From positions 1-16,253 of the forward strand of contig JAOIRP010000011.1 in NCBI GenBank assembly GCA_028221385.1: a stretch of DNA of 16,253 nucleotides, given 5' to 3'. The position numbers and the translations under genes are program-made. Shown piece after piece: positions 1 through 7,580 of the stretch; position 1 is the first letter of the stretch; the number at the start of each line of letters is the position of its first letter. The stretch comes from Candidatus Pelagibacter sp. GTDB taxonomy: Bacteria; Pseudomonadota; Alphaproteobacteria; Pelagibacterales; Pelagibacteraceae. The notes under the pieces are model-generated. The model was not told the origin of the DNA. It searched no databases and worked only from the letters and a program-made list of their open reading frames with translations.

Positions 1-32
1 TATCTTTTAAATAATTATCTTTTTTCAATTTG

Positions 33-1253
33 CTAAGCTACTTGTAATCTTTGAACTTGTTTTTCTTTAATAGGTAAATGTATCAATCCAGCAAATATTG
101 ATAAACCAATTGATATGTACCAGGCATAATCATAGGATCCGTACAGATCATGAAATACTCCACCAAGGTATGCTCCAAAAAAAGAACCAATCTGATGACT
201 TAAAAAAACTATTCCATATAATAAGCCAATGTATTTTGTACCAAATATAAATCCAACTAGCCCCATTGTTGGAGGTACAGTTGAAAGCCATAGAAAACCA
301 AAGGCCATTCCAAAAAACACAGCTATAATTGGACTTGGTGGTAAAAATATGAATATTGCAATGACCAATCCTCTAGCCAAATAAATTGTACTTAAAATTA
401 ACTTTTTACTAAATTTTTGAGCAAGATACCCTGATGTTAATGTGCCAAATATATTAAACAAACCTATCATAGATAAGATTGTAACCGTACACCACTCAGG
501 CAAACCTCTGTCACTTATATACACAGGTATGTGTGTTGCAACCAGGGTAATGTGCCACCCACATACAAAAAAACCTAGAGTTAAATAAATAAAACTTTTA
601 TTATTAAAAGCCTCTTTTAAAGCTTCTAAAGCTGTTTGATTGTCATTAATTTTACCACCCACGACATTTTTTGGTGTTGTTAAGCAAAATGCTAAAAATA
701 ATCCTGCAATAATAAATCCTGCAAAAATTAAAAGCGTATTTTCCCATCCATTCTCCACTAAAGAGTATCTAGTAAATATTGGAGATACAAAATAACCAAA
801 AGATCCTGAAGCAGTAACTATACCCATTGCTAATGTTCTATTTGATTGAGGAAAATGTTTTGCTACTACTGAAACAGGAATACTTATCGCAGTAGCACCT
901 AGGGCAACACCAATTAAAACACCTATTGCTGTTACAAAATATAGACCAGTATTGTATTGAGAATAAAGCATTAAGATTCCTGCTAAGTAAAAAATAAAAC
1001 CAATAAACACCGCAATATGTCCACCATACTTATCTGTAATAACACCAAACCATGGACCAAAAACTCCCCAAAGAAGCATTTGAAGTCCTAAAGCAAAACC
1101 AAATTGTGAAAGTGTTATGTCCAAGTCAGTTGAAAAATCAAAATAAAACATTCCAAAAGTTTGTCTAATTCCTAAAGATACAATTACAATTGCGCATGCT
1201 GAAAGAAGTGTAATTAGTATAGTTTTGTTTTTTATAAATTTTTCAGAGCTCAT
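33..1253 (-). CDS. Major facilitator superfamily (MFS) transporter
   Basis: A 406-residue, very hydrophobic protein of the usual MFS length (about 12 membrane helices). A motif-A-like loop, GVITDKYGG, lies near residues 70-78 between helices 2 and 3. The early GIRQTFGMF stretch resembles the branch containing monocarboxylate/oxalate-type and YbfB-like carriers. It should sit in the inner membrane and move a small solute by proton or ion coupling; the substrate cannot be read from the sequence. Its ATG overlaps the TGA of metC in an ATGA (1250-1253), so the two are almost certainly one transcript with coupled translation. That hints at a sulfur compound or amino-acid-related substrate, but this is only inference from context. 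The stop is TAG. The 32 bases after it show nothing recognisable. Confidence 0.9.
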   Translation of the reverse strand: MSSEKFIKNKTILITLLSACAIVIVSLGIRQTFGMFYFDFSTDLDITLSQFGFALGLQMLLWGVFGPWFGVITDKYGGHIAVFIGFIFYLAGILMLYSQYNTGLYFVTAIGVLIGVALGATAISIPVSVVAKHFPQSNRTLAMGIVTASGSFGYFVSPIFTRYSLVENGWENTLLIFAGFIIAGLFLAFCLTTPKNVVGGKINDNQTALEALKEAFNNKSFIYLTLGFFVCGWHITLVATHIPVYISDRGLPEWCTVTILSMIGLFNIFGTLTSGYLAQKFSKKLILSTIYLARGLVIAIFIFLPPSPIIAVFFGMAFGFLWLSTVPPTMGLVGFIFGTKYIGLLYGIVFLSHQIGSFFGAYLGGVFHDLYGSYDYAWYISIGLSIFAGLIHLPIKEKQVQRLQVA

Positions 1254-2425
1254 TTAATAAGCTTAAGCGATTTCCTTAAATCGTCAATGAGGTCTTTTGG
1301 ATCTTCTAAACCAATATGAAGTCTAACTAAATGTTCGTCTTTTGGCAAATTAAGGAATTGTCTATTACCTTGCTCACGTTTATCTTGATACAAAGCTAAA
1401 CTTTCGAACCCTCCCCAACTGTAACCATATCCAAATAGCTTCAATGAATTTACAAATTTAATAACTGAATTTTTATTTTTTGATTTAATTTTTAGCCCCA
1501 TCAAGCCTGAGGCTCCAGAATAATATTTTTTCCACATTCTAAAATTAAATGAGTCCTTTTTATGTGGATATAAAAGCTTTATATTTTTATATTTGTTTAA
1601 AAAATCTGCAACTTCTCTTGAGCTTTTTTCATGTTTATCTAAACGAACATCTAAAGTTCTCAAACCACGTGTAATTAAATATGCATCATCTGGACCAAGC
1701 CTTAAACCTGTAATTCTATTTGCTTTATCTACAGCTTTAAAAACTTTTTTGTTAACAGCTAGACTTCCTCCCATAACATCTGAATGTCCTGAATAATATT
1801 TGGTAGCAGATACAATTGACATATCAAAACCTAATTTAATAGGTTTCAAAAAATAAGGTGTGCCCCAAGTGTTATCTATTGCTGTTAAAATTTTATTTTT
1901 TTTAGCAATTGATAAGATTTTGCCAAGGTCCTGAAAATCAAAAGAGTTACTTCCAGGATTTTCAACAAAAATTAATTTAGTTTTTTTTGTAATTTTTTTT
2001 TCAATTGTTTTTAGATCATGCGGGTCATAAAACGTTGTTTTGATGTTAAATTCTTTTAAAAATTCTTGAGCTAATAAGCGTGTCGGACTGTAGGTAGGGT
2101 CAGCAACAATAATTTCATCTCCTGGACGTGTAACACTGAAAATTGCAAGAAACACAGCTCCAAAACCAGTGGGTGTTAAAAAAACATGATGAGACTCTTC
2201 AATTTTTTTTAATATTTGTGAGAGAATATAGGTTGTAGATGTACCCTGTCTTCCATAGTCATAATGGCCGCCAGTAGGATCTTTTTTTGCTTTATCCTGA
2301 GTTTTTCTAATATCCTGCATTGATTTAAAAATAATAGTTGATGCTCTCACTACAGGAGGGTTAACTGACTGATTATGGTAATCTTTTGCTGTATGTTTTA
2401 AGAAAGTTTTAAAAGATTTGGACAT
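1250..2425 (-). CDS. metC: Cystathionine beta-lyase / Cys-Met metabolism PLP enzyme
   Basis: 391 residues, full length for the Cys/Met-metabolism PLP family (fold type I). The Schiff-base lysine is in SATKYYSGHSD (Lys209), the cofactor-binding aspartate in AIDNTW (Asp184), and YDYGRQGTST (55-64) is the usual N-terminal phosphate-binding segment. The C-terminal WGGFESLA stretch and the VRLHIGLEDPKDLIDDL ending are typical of the MetC-type branch rather than cystathionine gamma-synthase. Expected reaction: beta-elimination of cystathionine to homocysteine, pyruvate and ammonia in the cytoplasm; related enzymes also act as cysteine desulfhydrases or methionine gamma-lyases, so the exact substrate is less certain than the family. 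It is first in a two-gene unit with the MFS transporter. It is transcribed away from the basic microprotein, with a 73-bp divergent promoter region between them. Confidence 0.88.
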   Translation of the reverse strand: MSKSFKTFLKHTAKDYHNQSVNPPVVRASTIIFKSMQDIRKTQDKAKKDPTGGHYDYGRQGTSTTYILSQILKKIEESHHVFLTPTGFGAVFLAIFSVTRPGDEIIVADPTYSPTRLLAQEFLKEFNIKTTFYDPHDLKTIEKKITKKTKLIFVENPGSNSFDFQDLGKILSIAKKNKILTAIDNTWGTPYFLKPIKLGFDMSIVSATKYYSGHSDVMGGSLAVNKKVFKAVDKANRITGLRLGPDDAYLITRGLRTLDVRLDKHEKSSREVADFLNKYKNIKLLYPHKKDSFNFRMWKKYYSGASGLMGLKIKSKNKNSVIKFVNSLKLFGYGYSWGGFESLALYQDKREQGNRQFLNLPKDEHLVRLHIGLEDPKDLIDDLRKSLKLIK

Positions 2426-2432
2426 AATAGAT

Positions 2433-2461
2433 TTGATAAGTTGTTTTGAGAATGCTATATC
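2433..2461 (+). promoter_or_regulatory. Predicted sigma70 promoter for the microprotein and membrane protein
   Basis: A -35 box TTGATA (2433-2438) and a -10 box TATATC (2456-2461) are separated by exactly 17 bp. An extended -10 TG (2453-2454) lies one base before the -10. Transcription would start near 2468, about 30 nt before the ATG at 2499. It lies in the 73-bp gap divergent to metC. This is a pattern match in AT-rich DNA, so it is suggestive only. Confidence 0.5.
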
Positions 2462-2498
2462 CCTGCAATAACGTCAATAAAATTATAAATAGGAACGC

Positions 2499-2582
2499 AT
2501 GGGATACCCAAAAAAGCATAGAGGCCGAAGAAAACAGGGCTCTAAAAAAAGAAGAGCAAAACGAAAAAATAAGAAAAAGTAG
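2499..2582 (+). CDS. 27-residue highly basic microprotein
   Basis: A small ORF that begins MGYPKKHRGRRKQGSKK and ends KRKNKKK; nearly two thirds of the residues are Lys, Arg or His, and none is acidic. It has an AGGA Shine-Dalgarno (2491-2494) four bases before the ATG, which is notable because most genes here have none. A plausible extended -10 promoter lies upstream. It stops with TAG eight bases before the next ATG, so the two are probably co-transcribed and possibly coupled. Length and composition recall tiny ribosomal proteins such as bTHX, bS22 or eL41, but I do not recognise it as any of them. A role in RNA or ribosome binding is inference from charge alone. The alternative is a fortuitous ORF in a purine-rich leader. 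Confidence 0.6.
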   Translation: MGYPKKHRGRRKQGSKKRRAKRKNKKK

Positions 2583-2590
2583 TTCTTAAA

Positions 2591-3301
2591 ATGGATAAAA
2601 TTCAAAAAGCTAGGTCCATTAGTATTTGGATTTTTATCATTCCCTTTTTAGCGGTTAATATATGTTTGCTACTCATTAATGAGTTTCAATGGATTTTTCC
2701 CAACCAAGAAGACATCATACACAATGCTTTTCCTTATTTTGATGGGCAAGCATCTATAAGTAGAACTGTAAGGCCTTATCCAAATTGGTTAATATTTAAA
2801 CCTGCTATGTTTTTTACATCTTTTTTGTTAATCAAATATTGGCTATTCAATAAAGAAATAGTTCAACATTTTAAAGGTAATCACAAATATGTAAAAAAAT
2901 TTGTTTTTTTTGGAATTGCCTCAGCAATAGTATTGGTTCTTCATTCTATATTTTTAGGAATTAAATTTGACTATGATTTATATAAATTGTTTAGAAGAGT
3001 AATAATGCTTTCTTTTATTATCTTTGAAATTACTGCTCAAACATATCTAGTAATGGCGCTTTACTCACTAAAAAATGAATTAAAAGATTTTATAAATGAA
3101 AAAGTTTTAAAAATTAAAATATTTTTAGTGTCCCTTCTAATAATCGTTGCTGTAATTAGTATACCTATAATAAGTATGCCTGGTGATGATTTTTTTGGTA
3201 TTAGTTTAAAATTTTTAAAACATGGATTGGAATGGGATTACTTTTTGGGTGTTATCAGTTTCTATTTACTAACCTTTTTAATGTGGAAAAAAAACAATTA
3301 A
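2591..3301 (+). CDS. Six-helix integral membrane protein, function unknown
   Basis: 236 residues with six likely membrane helices, at about 11-30, 66-84, 103-125, 136-158, 173-195 and 217-233. The loop between helices 1 and 2 (31-65) is long and aromatic-rich. Conserved-looking spots are FDGQASIS (50-57) and a late HGLEWDYF (211-218) just before the last helix. That layout faintly recalls the Frag1/DRAM or DUF998 type of six-helix proteins, but I cannot assign a family. No Shine-Dalgarno precedes the ATG; the stop of the basic microprotein lies eight bases upstream, which suggests coupled translation. Its TAA overlaps the mnmA stop by 4 bp, tail to tail, and no terminator is visible between them. 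No enzymatic motif is apparent. Confidence 0.8.
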   Translation: MDKIQKARSISIWIFIIPFLAVNICLLLINEFQWIFPNQEDIIHNAFPYFDGQASISRTVRPYPNWLIFKPAMFFTSFLLIKYWLFNKEIVQHFKGNHKYVKKFVFFGIASAIVLVLHSIFLGIKFDYDLYKLFRRVIMLSFIIFEITAQTYLVMALYSLKNELKDFINEKVLKIKIFLVSLLIIVAVISIPIISMPGDDFFGISLKFLKHGLEWDYFLGVISFYLLTFLMWKKNN

Positions 3302-4413
3302 TTAATTATCCAGCCACCTCCCAATACCTTATAACCCAGGGAATTTTTAGAATAAAATACACAAGCTTGGCCTGGTGCTATTCCCTGTTCTTCCTCTAAT
3401 AAATTAACATTTGCAAAAGTATTTTTAATTTCAATCTTTGCTTTAATCAACTTTCCAGTAGATCTTACTTTTACAAAAAGTTCTTTTTCAAAATCTTTTT
3501 TATCTTTTGTAATAATGTTTAAATTCTTTAAATCAATTTTTGTTTTAGCTAAGTTTTCCTTATTACCAACTATAATTTCATTTTTGTCTGCAATAATTTT
3601 AATTACATATAATGGGTTTTTATCTGAAATTTTAATTCCTTTTCTTTGGCCTATTGTATAATTAATAATTCCATCATGTACTCCTATAACTTCACCCTCC
3701 ATGTTTTTTATATTTCCTTTATTAAATGAATTTGGTCTAAATTTTTCTATTACAGATGCATAATCACCATTTGGAACAAAGCATATATCTTGACTATCAG
3801 GTTTGTCAGCAACATTGAGATCTAATTTTCTAGCAATATCTCTAGTTTCATCTTTTAATAAGTTACCAAGAGGAAATCGCAAAAAATTAAGTTGTTCTTT
3901 AGTTGTATTAAATAAAAAATAACTTTGATCTCGATTAGTGTCTATGCCTCTATACATTTCTGTATTGGTTCCCTCTGTGACACTTTTTACATAATGCCCT
4001 GTAACTAAAGCATCAGCTTTTAAATTTTTAGCTTCTTCAAATAAATCTGTAAATTTAACTGTTTGGTTACATTGAACACAAGGAATTGGTGTTTCACCAT
4101 TTAAATAACTATCAATAAAATTATCTATAACTCCTTCTTTAAATTTATTTTGATAATAAAGTATTTTATGTTCAATCTTTAATTTATCAGCAACACGTTT
4201 TGCATCCATAATATCTTGACCAGCACAACATTGTTTTGATTGAGCAGTTTCTTTAGTGTCATTGTAAAGTTTAAGGGTAATACCAATAACTTTATAACCT
4301 TCTTTTTTCATCATAGCTGCTACAGTAGAAGAATCTACTCCACCTGACATAGCCACAACTACCAATGTATCTTTGGGTTCTTTAGCAATTCCTATCGAAT
4401 TCAATTTTGTCAT
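3298..4413 (-). CDS. mnmA: tRNA-specific 2-thiouridylase MnmA
   Basis: 371 residues, normal length for MnmA. It activates U34 of tRNA-Lys, -Glu and -Gln with ATP and inserts sulfur to give 2-thiouridine, in the cytoplasm. Visible motifs: the PP-loop SGGVDSS at 23-29; PCVQCN at 111-116, where Cys115 matches the catalytic cysteine and Cys112 sits at the position of E. coli Asp99; DQSYFLF at 162-168; and DSQDICFV at 206-213, whose Cys211 is the second catalytic cysteine that carries the persulfide. The C-terminal beta-barrel region ends with the usual GGGWI. The short N-terminal extension before the PP-loop is common in alphaproteobacteria. It is divergent from the DUF3553-cysQ unit across a 42-bp, almost pure A/T gap that must hold both promoters. 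Confidence 0.96.
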   Translation of the reverse strand: MTKLNSIGIAKEPKDTLVVVAMSGGVDSSTVAAMMKKEGYKVIGITLKLYNDTKETAQSKQCCAGQDIMDAKRVADKLKIEHKILYYQNKFKEGVIDNFIDSYLNGETPIPCVQCNQTVKFTDLFEEAKNLKADALVTGHYVKSVTEGTNTEMYRGIDTNRDQSYFLFNTTKEQLNFLRFPLGNLLKDETRDIARKLDLNVADKPDSQDICFVPNGDYASVIEKFRPNSFNKGNIKNMEGEVIGVHDGIINYTIGQRKGIKISDKNPLYVIKIIADKNEIIVGNKENLAKTKIDLKNLNIITKDKKDFEKELFVKVRSTGKLIKAKIEIKNTFANVNLLEEEQGIAPGQACVFYSKNSLGYKVLGGGWIIN

Positions 4414-4455
4414 ATTTAATGATATTTATTTATATATTAAGTATAAGTAAATTAA

Positions 4456-4623
4456 ATGATTTTAGATTATGAGCCAGGCGACAAAGTCACTAATCCTAAC
4501 AATAAAGACTGGGGTATTGGTCAGGTTCAATCAATAATTAATAGTAAAGTAACAGTTAATTTTGAAAATGTTGGAAAAAAAGTAATAAATGCTGATGCTA
4601 TCAAATTAGAAAAGATTAAATGA
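4456..4623 (+). CDS. DUF3553 family small protein
   Basis: A 55-residue ORF with the DUF3553 pattern: an early PGDKVTNP, then DWGIGQVQS (18-26) and KVTVNFENVGKKVI (31-44), which together make a small beta-rich domain. The family is widespread in Alphaproteobacteria and has no established function; its fold resembles small SH3/KOW-like barrels, but that comparison is inference. The ATG lies in a 42-bp gap divergent from mnmA. Its TGA overlaps the ATG of cysQ in an ATGA (4620-4623), so the two are likely translationally coupled. No Shine-Dalgarno is visible. The family match and the precise junction make a chance ORF very unlikely. Confidence 0.85.
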   Translation: MILDYEPGDKVTNPNNKDWGIGQVQSIINSKVTVNFENVGKKVINADAIKLEKIK

Positions 4624-5390
4624 ATTTAAAAGAAAAAGAAAAGATAACCTTATCACTAATAGAAACGTTCAATAAAGCAGGTAAGTTAGCTTTAGATTTA
4701 AGATTAAAGGGATTAAAAAAAGAAATTAAATCCGACAATACTCCAGTAAGTAATGGTGATCTTGAAGTAAACAAATTGTTATCTAGTAAAATTAAAGAAA
4801 TAACTCCTAACATACCAATTGTTTCAGAAGAGAATTCAGAACATAAAAATGACAAGGACTTAAAAAACTTTTGGTTAATAGATCCAATCGATGGAACAAG
4901 AGATTATATAAATAATAGAGATGAGTTTACACTTAACGCAGCATTAATTTTGGATAAAAAACCTTCAATAGGAATTATTACTGCTCCTGCAAAAAAAAGA
5001 GTTTTTTACTCATATGGGATTTCGAACTGTTTTGAGTTAATTAATAATCAACAAATTAGCTTAATTGATAAAAAAAAAGATCACTCTGAAATTAAAGCAG
5101 TATGTTATTCTAATGAAATTAAACCTGAAATTTTGAGAATTCACAAAAAAAACAATGTTACCTCACATCAAAAAATGAAAAGCTCCTTAAAATTTTGTTT
5201 AGTTGCATCTGGTGAATTTGATATTTATGTTGCTGAACCTAGGGCATGTGAATGGGATATTGCTGCTGGCCATGCTTTGGTAGTACATTCAGGTGGAACG
5301 GTAACTGATTTTGCTGGTAATGAAATTCTTTATGGAAAACCGAAATTTGAAAACCCAAGTATTATAATTAAAAATAAAGATATTATCTAA
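4620..5390 (+). CDS. cysQ: 3'(2'),5'-bisphosphate nucleotidase CysQ-type phosphatase
   Basis: 256 residues of the inositol-monophosphatase superfamily, normal length for CysQ. Metal-site motifs are in order: SEEN at 69-72 (first glutamates), WLIDPIDGTRDYI at 85-97 (DPxDGT) and CEWDIAAGHAL at 210-220 (Trp212-Asp213). It should hydrolyse pAp (and PAPS) to AMP and phosphate with magnesium. SAR11 strains are known to lack assimilatory sulfate reduction, so if the window is SAR11 the likely source of pAp is 4'-phosphopantetheinyl transfer to carrier proteins; this is inference. An inositol- or histidinol-phosphatase activity is the main alternative. It is the middle gene of a tight three-gene unit: ATGA overlap with DUF3553 upstream and one-base TAATG overlap with the micro membrane protein downstream. 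Confidence 0.88.
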   Translation: MNLKEKEKITLSLIETFNKAGKLALDLRLKGLKKEIKSDNTPVSNGDLEVNKLLSSKIKEITPNIPIVSEENSEHKNDKDLKNFWLIDPIDGTRDYINNRDEFTLNAALILDKKPSIGIITAPAKKRVFYSYGISNCFELINNQQISLIDKKKDHSEIKAVCYSNEIKPEILRIHKKNNVTSHQKMKSSLKFCLVASGEFDIYVAEPRACEWDIAAGHALVVHSGGTVTDFAGNEILYGKPKFENPSIIIKNKDII

Positions 5391-5533
5391 TGGATGAACA
5401 GTTAAGAATAATACTAATTATAATTGTATCAGTTTCTATATTCGGCTTGTTAGTTTTTGTATTTGTTAAAAACTATCTTAGAAGTAGAATTAATCAGATG
5501 GTGAAAGAAGATATAAAAAATAAATCAAAGTAG
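5390..5533 (+). CDS. 47-residue single-helix membrane microprotein
   Basis: The ORF starts on the last base of the cysQ TAA (TAATG at 5388-5392), so translation is probably by termination-reinitiation. It encodes MDEQLR, one strongly hydrophobic helix at about 7-26 (ending GLLVFVFV), and a basic, hydrophilic tail of about 20 residues (NYLRSRINQMVKE...KSK). By the positive-inside rule the tail should face the cytoplasm. Its last 9 bp overlap the 3' end of recX on the other strand. No family is recognisable. The exact fusion to cysQ and the clean helix/tail pattern argue that it is real. Confidence 0.65.
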   Translation: MDEQLRIILIIIVSVSIFGLLVFVFVKNYLRSRINQMVKEDIKNKSK

Positions 5534-6088
5534 TTTAATAATTTTTGTATATTCGTCTTTATCAATATCCATTATTCTCTTAGAAGTTTCAAAGTCAAAA
5601 CCATTTCTTGCAAGAAGTGAAATATCTTTTTTATAAAATAGAGGTCTATTGTCGTCTGTTCTTGCTGGTCCAATTCTTTTTTTTTTACAAATCTTTATTC
5701 CTGAAAAAAAATCCTGATCTGAGTTATCTTCTTTGATTTTATCTAATGTCTCCTTAATGTAGGTATCATTTATACCTTTACCTATTAAATAATTTCTAAT
5801 TTTGTTAATAGAGCTTCCTCTTTGAATTAAACTTCTAGACTTACTTTCTGAATAAAATTTATCACTAATAAATTTAGTTTTTTCAAGGTCAACTAAAACA
5901 ACATCTATTAAATTTGTAATATCTTGTTTTTTTACATTTGGTACAGCGGCTTTAAGGTATTTTTTTAAAAGGTAGGTTCTCAATTGTTGCTTAGAAGGTG
6001 CATATTTTTCAATATAAGCAAAAGAAAAGTTTCTCATTTCTTCTATTGTAACTTCTAGTGTTTTTTTTCTATTTCTCATAGGAATCAT
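5525..6088 (-). CDS. recX: Regulatory protein RecX
   Basis: 187 residues, Lys-rich and all-helical, with three tandem RecX-type three-helix repeats: around 27-70 (YIEKYAPSKQQLRTYLLKK), 71-120 (FISDKFYSESKSRSLIQRG, then GKGIND) and 153-187 (ISLLARNGFDFETSKRIM). RecX binds RecA filaments and modulates strand exchange and SOS induction. There is no recA next to it here, which is common in this group. The first ATG (6088) is used; Met4 (6079) is an equally possible start, and neither has a Shine-Dalgarno. Its 3' end overlaps the 47-residue ORF by 9 bp and its 5' end is divergent from the ABA4-like gene. Sequence is divergent from model RecX, so the call rests on repeat architecture. Confidence 0.8.
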   Translation of the reverse strand: MIPMRNRKKTLEVTIEEMRNFSFAYIEKYAPSKQQLRTYLLKKYLKAAVPNVKKQDITNLIDVVLVDLEKTKFISDKFYSESKSRSLIQRGSSINKIRNYLIGKGINDTYIKETLDKIKEDNSDQDFFSGIKICKKKRIGPARTDDNRPLFYKKDISLLARNGFDFETSKRIMDIDKDEYTKIIKLL

Positions 6089-6116
6089 GATATCTTGTAA
6101 TATAATACTCTATAAA

Positions 6117-6590
6117 ATGTTTGAGCAAATTTACACATACTTTACAATCGAAATGATTTATCTATGGTTGAATCTTGGAGTTTTGCCTTTTTGGTTTACT
6201 TTAATTTTTTTTCCACAATCACAAATATCTAAAGTTTTTATCACATCTATTTTTCCAATATTCATACTGGGTTTAACCTATGGTTATTTGCTCTATATAT
6301 CTTTCATTGATGGCTATGATTTTTTACAAAATTTTAAACTTTATTTAGGATTAAATGAGATTTTAAATCTATTTGAAAATCAATCATTCTTGATTTTATT
6401 TTGGGTTCATTTTTTGAGCATTAATTTATTTTGTGGAGGGTGGATTGTGAAAGACTCTCAATTGTTTAATATGAACAAAATTCTTGTATCAATACCTCTT
6501 ATTATTACTTACTTAACAGGACCTATTGGATTAGTATTTTATTGGGTCATTAGAATTTTCTATGCCAAGAGAATAAGTCTTTATGACTAA
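6117..6590 (+). CDS. ABA4-like (DUF4281) membrane protein
   Basis: 157 residues from the chosen start, with about four membrane helices. It shows the ABA4-like/DUF4281 pattern: LPFWFTLIFFPQ near the N-terminus, LFWVHFLSINLFCGGWIVKDS in the middle, and a closing TGPIGLVFYWVIRI. The plant relative ABA4 is needed for neoxanthin formation; the role of bacterial members is unknown. An in-frame ATG at 6087 overlaps the recX start and would add ten poorly conserved residues, so the ATG at 6117 is preferred; an ATG at 6153 is also possible. The end overlaps the next gene by 8 bp, so the pair is co-translated. The family call is by motif pattern. Confidence 0.78.
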   Translation: MFEQIYTYFTIEMIYLWLNLGVLPFWFTLIFFPQSQISKVFITSIFPIFILGLTYGYLLYISFIDGYDFLQNFKLYLGLNEILNLFENQSFLILFWVHFLSINLFCGGWIVKDSQLFNMNKILVSIPLIITYLTGPIGLVFYWVIRIFYAKRISLYD

Positions 6591-7164
6591 ATCAATAGAT
6601 TTTTATTTTGACATTATTAGTCCTTACTCTTACTTGGCTCATAAAAAAATAAGAGCTTTAAGAAAAAAAGGAATTCATTTTAATTATAAGCCAATCCTAG
6701 TTGGTGGACTTCATAATTTACAAGGAATAACACCTCCTGCATTTATCAAACCAAAACTAAATCACATGATTAATGACTGTATTCTTTTTGCGAAAAAAGA
6801 TAATTTTGAGTTTATTTGGAATTCAAACTTTCCTATTAATTCTTTATCTTTAATGCGTGGGTACCTTTTTATAGAAAATGATAAAAAAGAATTATATTTA
6901 GACATAATGTTTGATGGCTATTGGAAAGATAATTTAGATCTTTCAAAAGAAGAAAATTTAATAAAACTTCTTAAAAAATGTAATATTGATGAAAATATTT
7001 TTTTAGAAGGTATTAAAGATCCTAATATTAAAGATAAATTAAAATCTGTTACTAAAGAAGCTCATGATAAAAATATATTTGGAGCACCTACATTTCTTAT
7101 TAACAATAAAATATTTTGGGGACAAGATAGATTAGAGTTTGCTTTAGAAGAATATAGTAAATAG
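6583..7164 (+). CDS. 2-hydroxychromene-2-carboxylate isomerase family protein (DsbA/GST-kappa fold)
   Basis: 193 residues, the normal size of the HCCA isomerase branch of the DsbA superfamily. The N-terminal FYFDIISPYSYLA places Ser13 where the family activates glutathione, in place of the Cys of DsbA. A helical insertion follows (PPAFIKPKLNHM and onward), and the C-terminal thioredoxin motif FGAPTFLINNKIFWGQDRL carries the cis-Pro and the WGQDR signature. The classical reaction is glutathione-dependent cis/trans isomerisation in naphthalene breakdown. No other naphthalene genes are present, so here it is better read as a glutathione-linked isomerase or oxidoreductase of unknown substrate. 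It overlaps the ABA4-like gene by 8 bp and is followed after one base by the opposing rhodanese gene. Confidence 0.88.
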   Translation: MTKSIDFYFDIISPYSYLAHKKIRALRKKGIHFNYKPILVGGLHNLQGITPPAFIKPKLNHMINDCILFAKKDNFEFIWNSNFPINSLSLMRGYLFIENDKKELYLDIMFDGYWKDNLDLSKEENLIKLLKKCNIDENIFLEGIKDPNIKDKLKSVTKEAHDKNIFGAPTFLINNKIFWGQDRLEFALEEYSK

Positions 7165-7165
7165 T

Positions 7166-7549
7166 TTAAACTATTTTAAAGTCACTTTGACTTATCGCTG
7201 CAAAGCCACCATCAATATGTGAAACTTTTTCAAATCCCATTTCTTTTAAAGATTTGGCAGCTAAGGCAGATCTTAAACCACCAGCACAAAATAAAACAAT
7301 TTCTTTACTCATATCAATTTTTCCACTTTTAAAATATGGTCCCTCAGGGTCTAACCAAAATTCTAACATTCCACGAGGAATATGGTTTGAATTTTCAATT
7401 CTACCAGTTTTATCTAATTCACCTTTTTCTCTAATATCTATTAATGTACATTTATCCTCACTAGATAGCTTTAATGCTTCATCTGCAGTAATAGTTTTAA
7501 CTTCACTAAGGGCCTCAGAAACTAGAGTTTGTGATGATTTAATTGTCAT
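7166..7549 (-). CDS. Single-domain rhodanese-like sulfurtransferase
   Basis: 127 residues from the chosen ATG at 7549. The active loop CAGGLRS places the nucleophilic Cys at residue 88, matching the six-residue CxxGxR loop of sulfurtransferases rather than the longer loop of Cdc25-type phosphatases. Other rhodanese landmarks are TLIDIRE (36-42), HIPRGMLEF (56-64) and HIDGGFAA (111-118). It should move sulfane sulfur from a donor to a thiol acceptor in the cytoplasm. An ATG at 7576 would add nine residues (MFIINFYNI), but a perfect TATAAT reads toward the gene at 7571-7566, downstream of that ATG, so the shorter form is preferred. The gene is divergent from the glycosyltransferase with about 30 bp between them. 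Confidence 0.88.
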   Translation of the reverse strand: MTIKSSQTLVSEALSEVKTITADEALKLSSEDKCTLIDIREKGELDKTGRIENSNHIPRGMLEFWLDPEGPYFKSGKIDMSKEIVLFCAGGLRSALAAKSLKEMGFEKVSHIDGGFAAISQSDFKIV

Positions 7550-7580
7550 AATATTGTAAAAATTAATTATAAACATTTAT

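Noticed and set aside
4414..4455. Defined promoters in the mnmA/DUF3553 divergent gap
   Set aside because: The gap is almost pure A/T and offers several overlapping TATA-like boxes on both strands; no unique choice can be defended.
6087..6116. Longer N-terminus for the ABA4-like protein from ATG 6087
   Set aside because: It adds ten residues unlike the family and its ATG overlaps the start codon of recX on the other strand; the ATG at 6117 fits the usual family length.
7254..7559. Plus-strand ORF of 101 residues opposite the rhodanese gene
   Set aside because: It is an antisense shadow of a gene with clear catalytic motifs. The same applies to the antisense ORFs over metC, cysQ, amtB, the ABC permease, thiV and the tautomerase.
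7550..7576. Longer N-terminus for the rhodanese from ATG 7576
   Set aside because: A perfect TATAAT (7571-7566, minus strand) lies downstream of that ATG, and the added nine residues are not domain-like.
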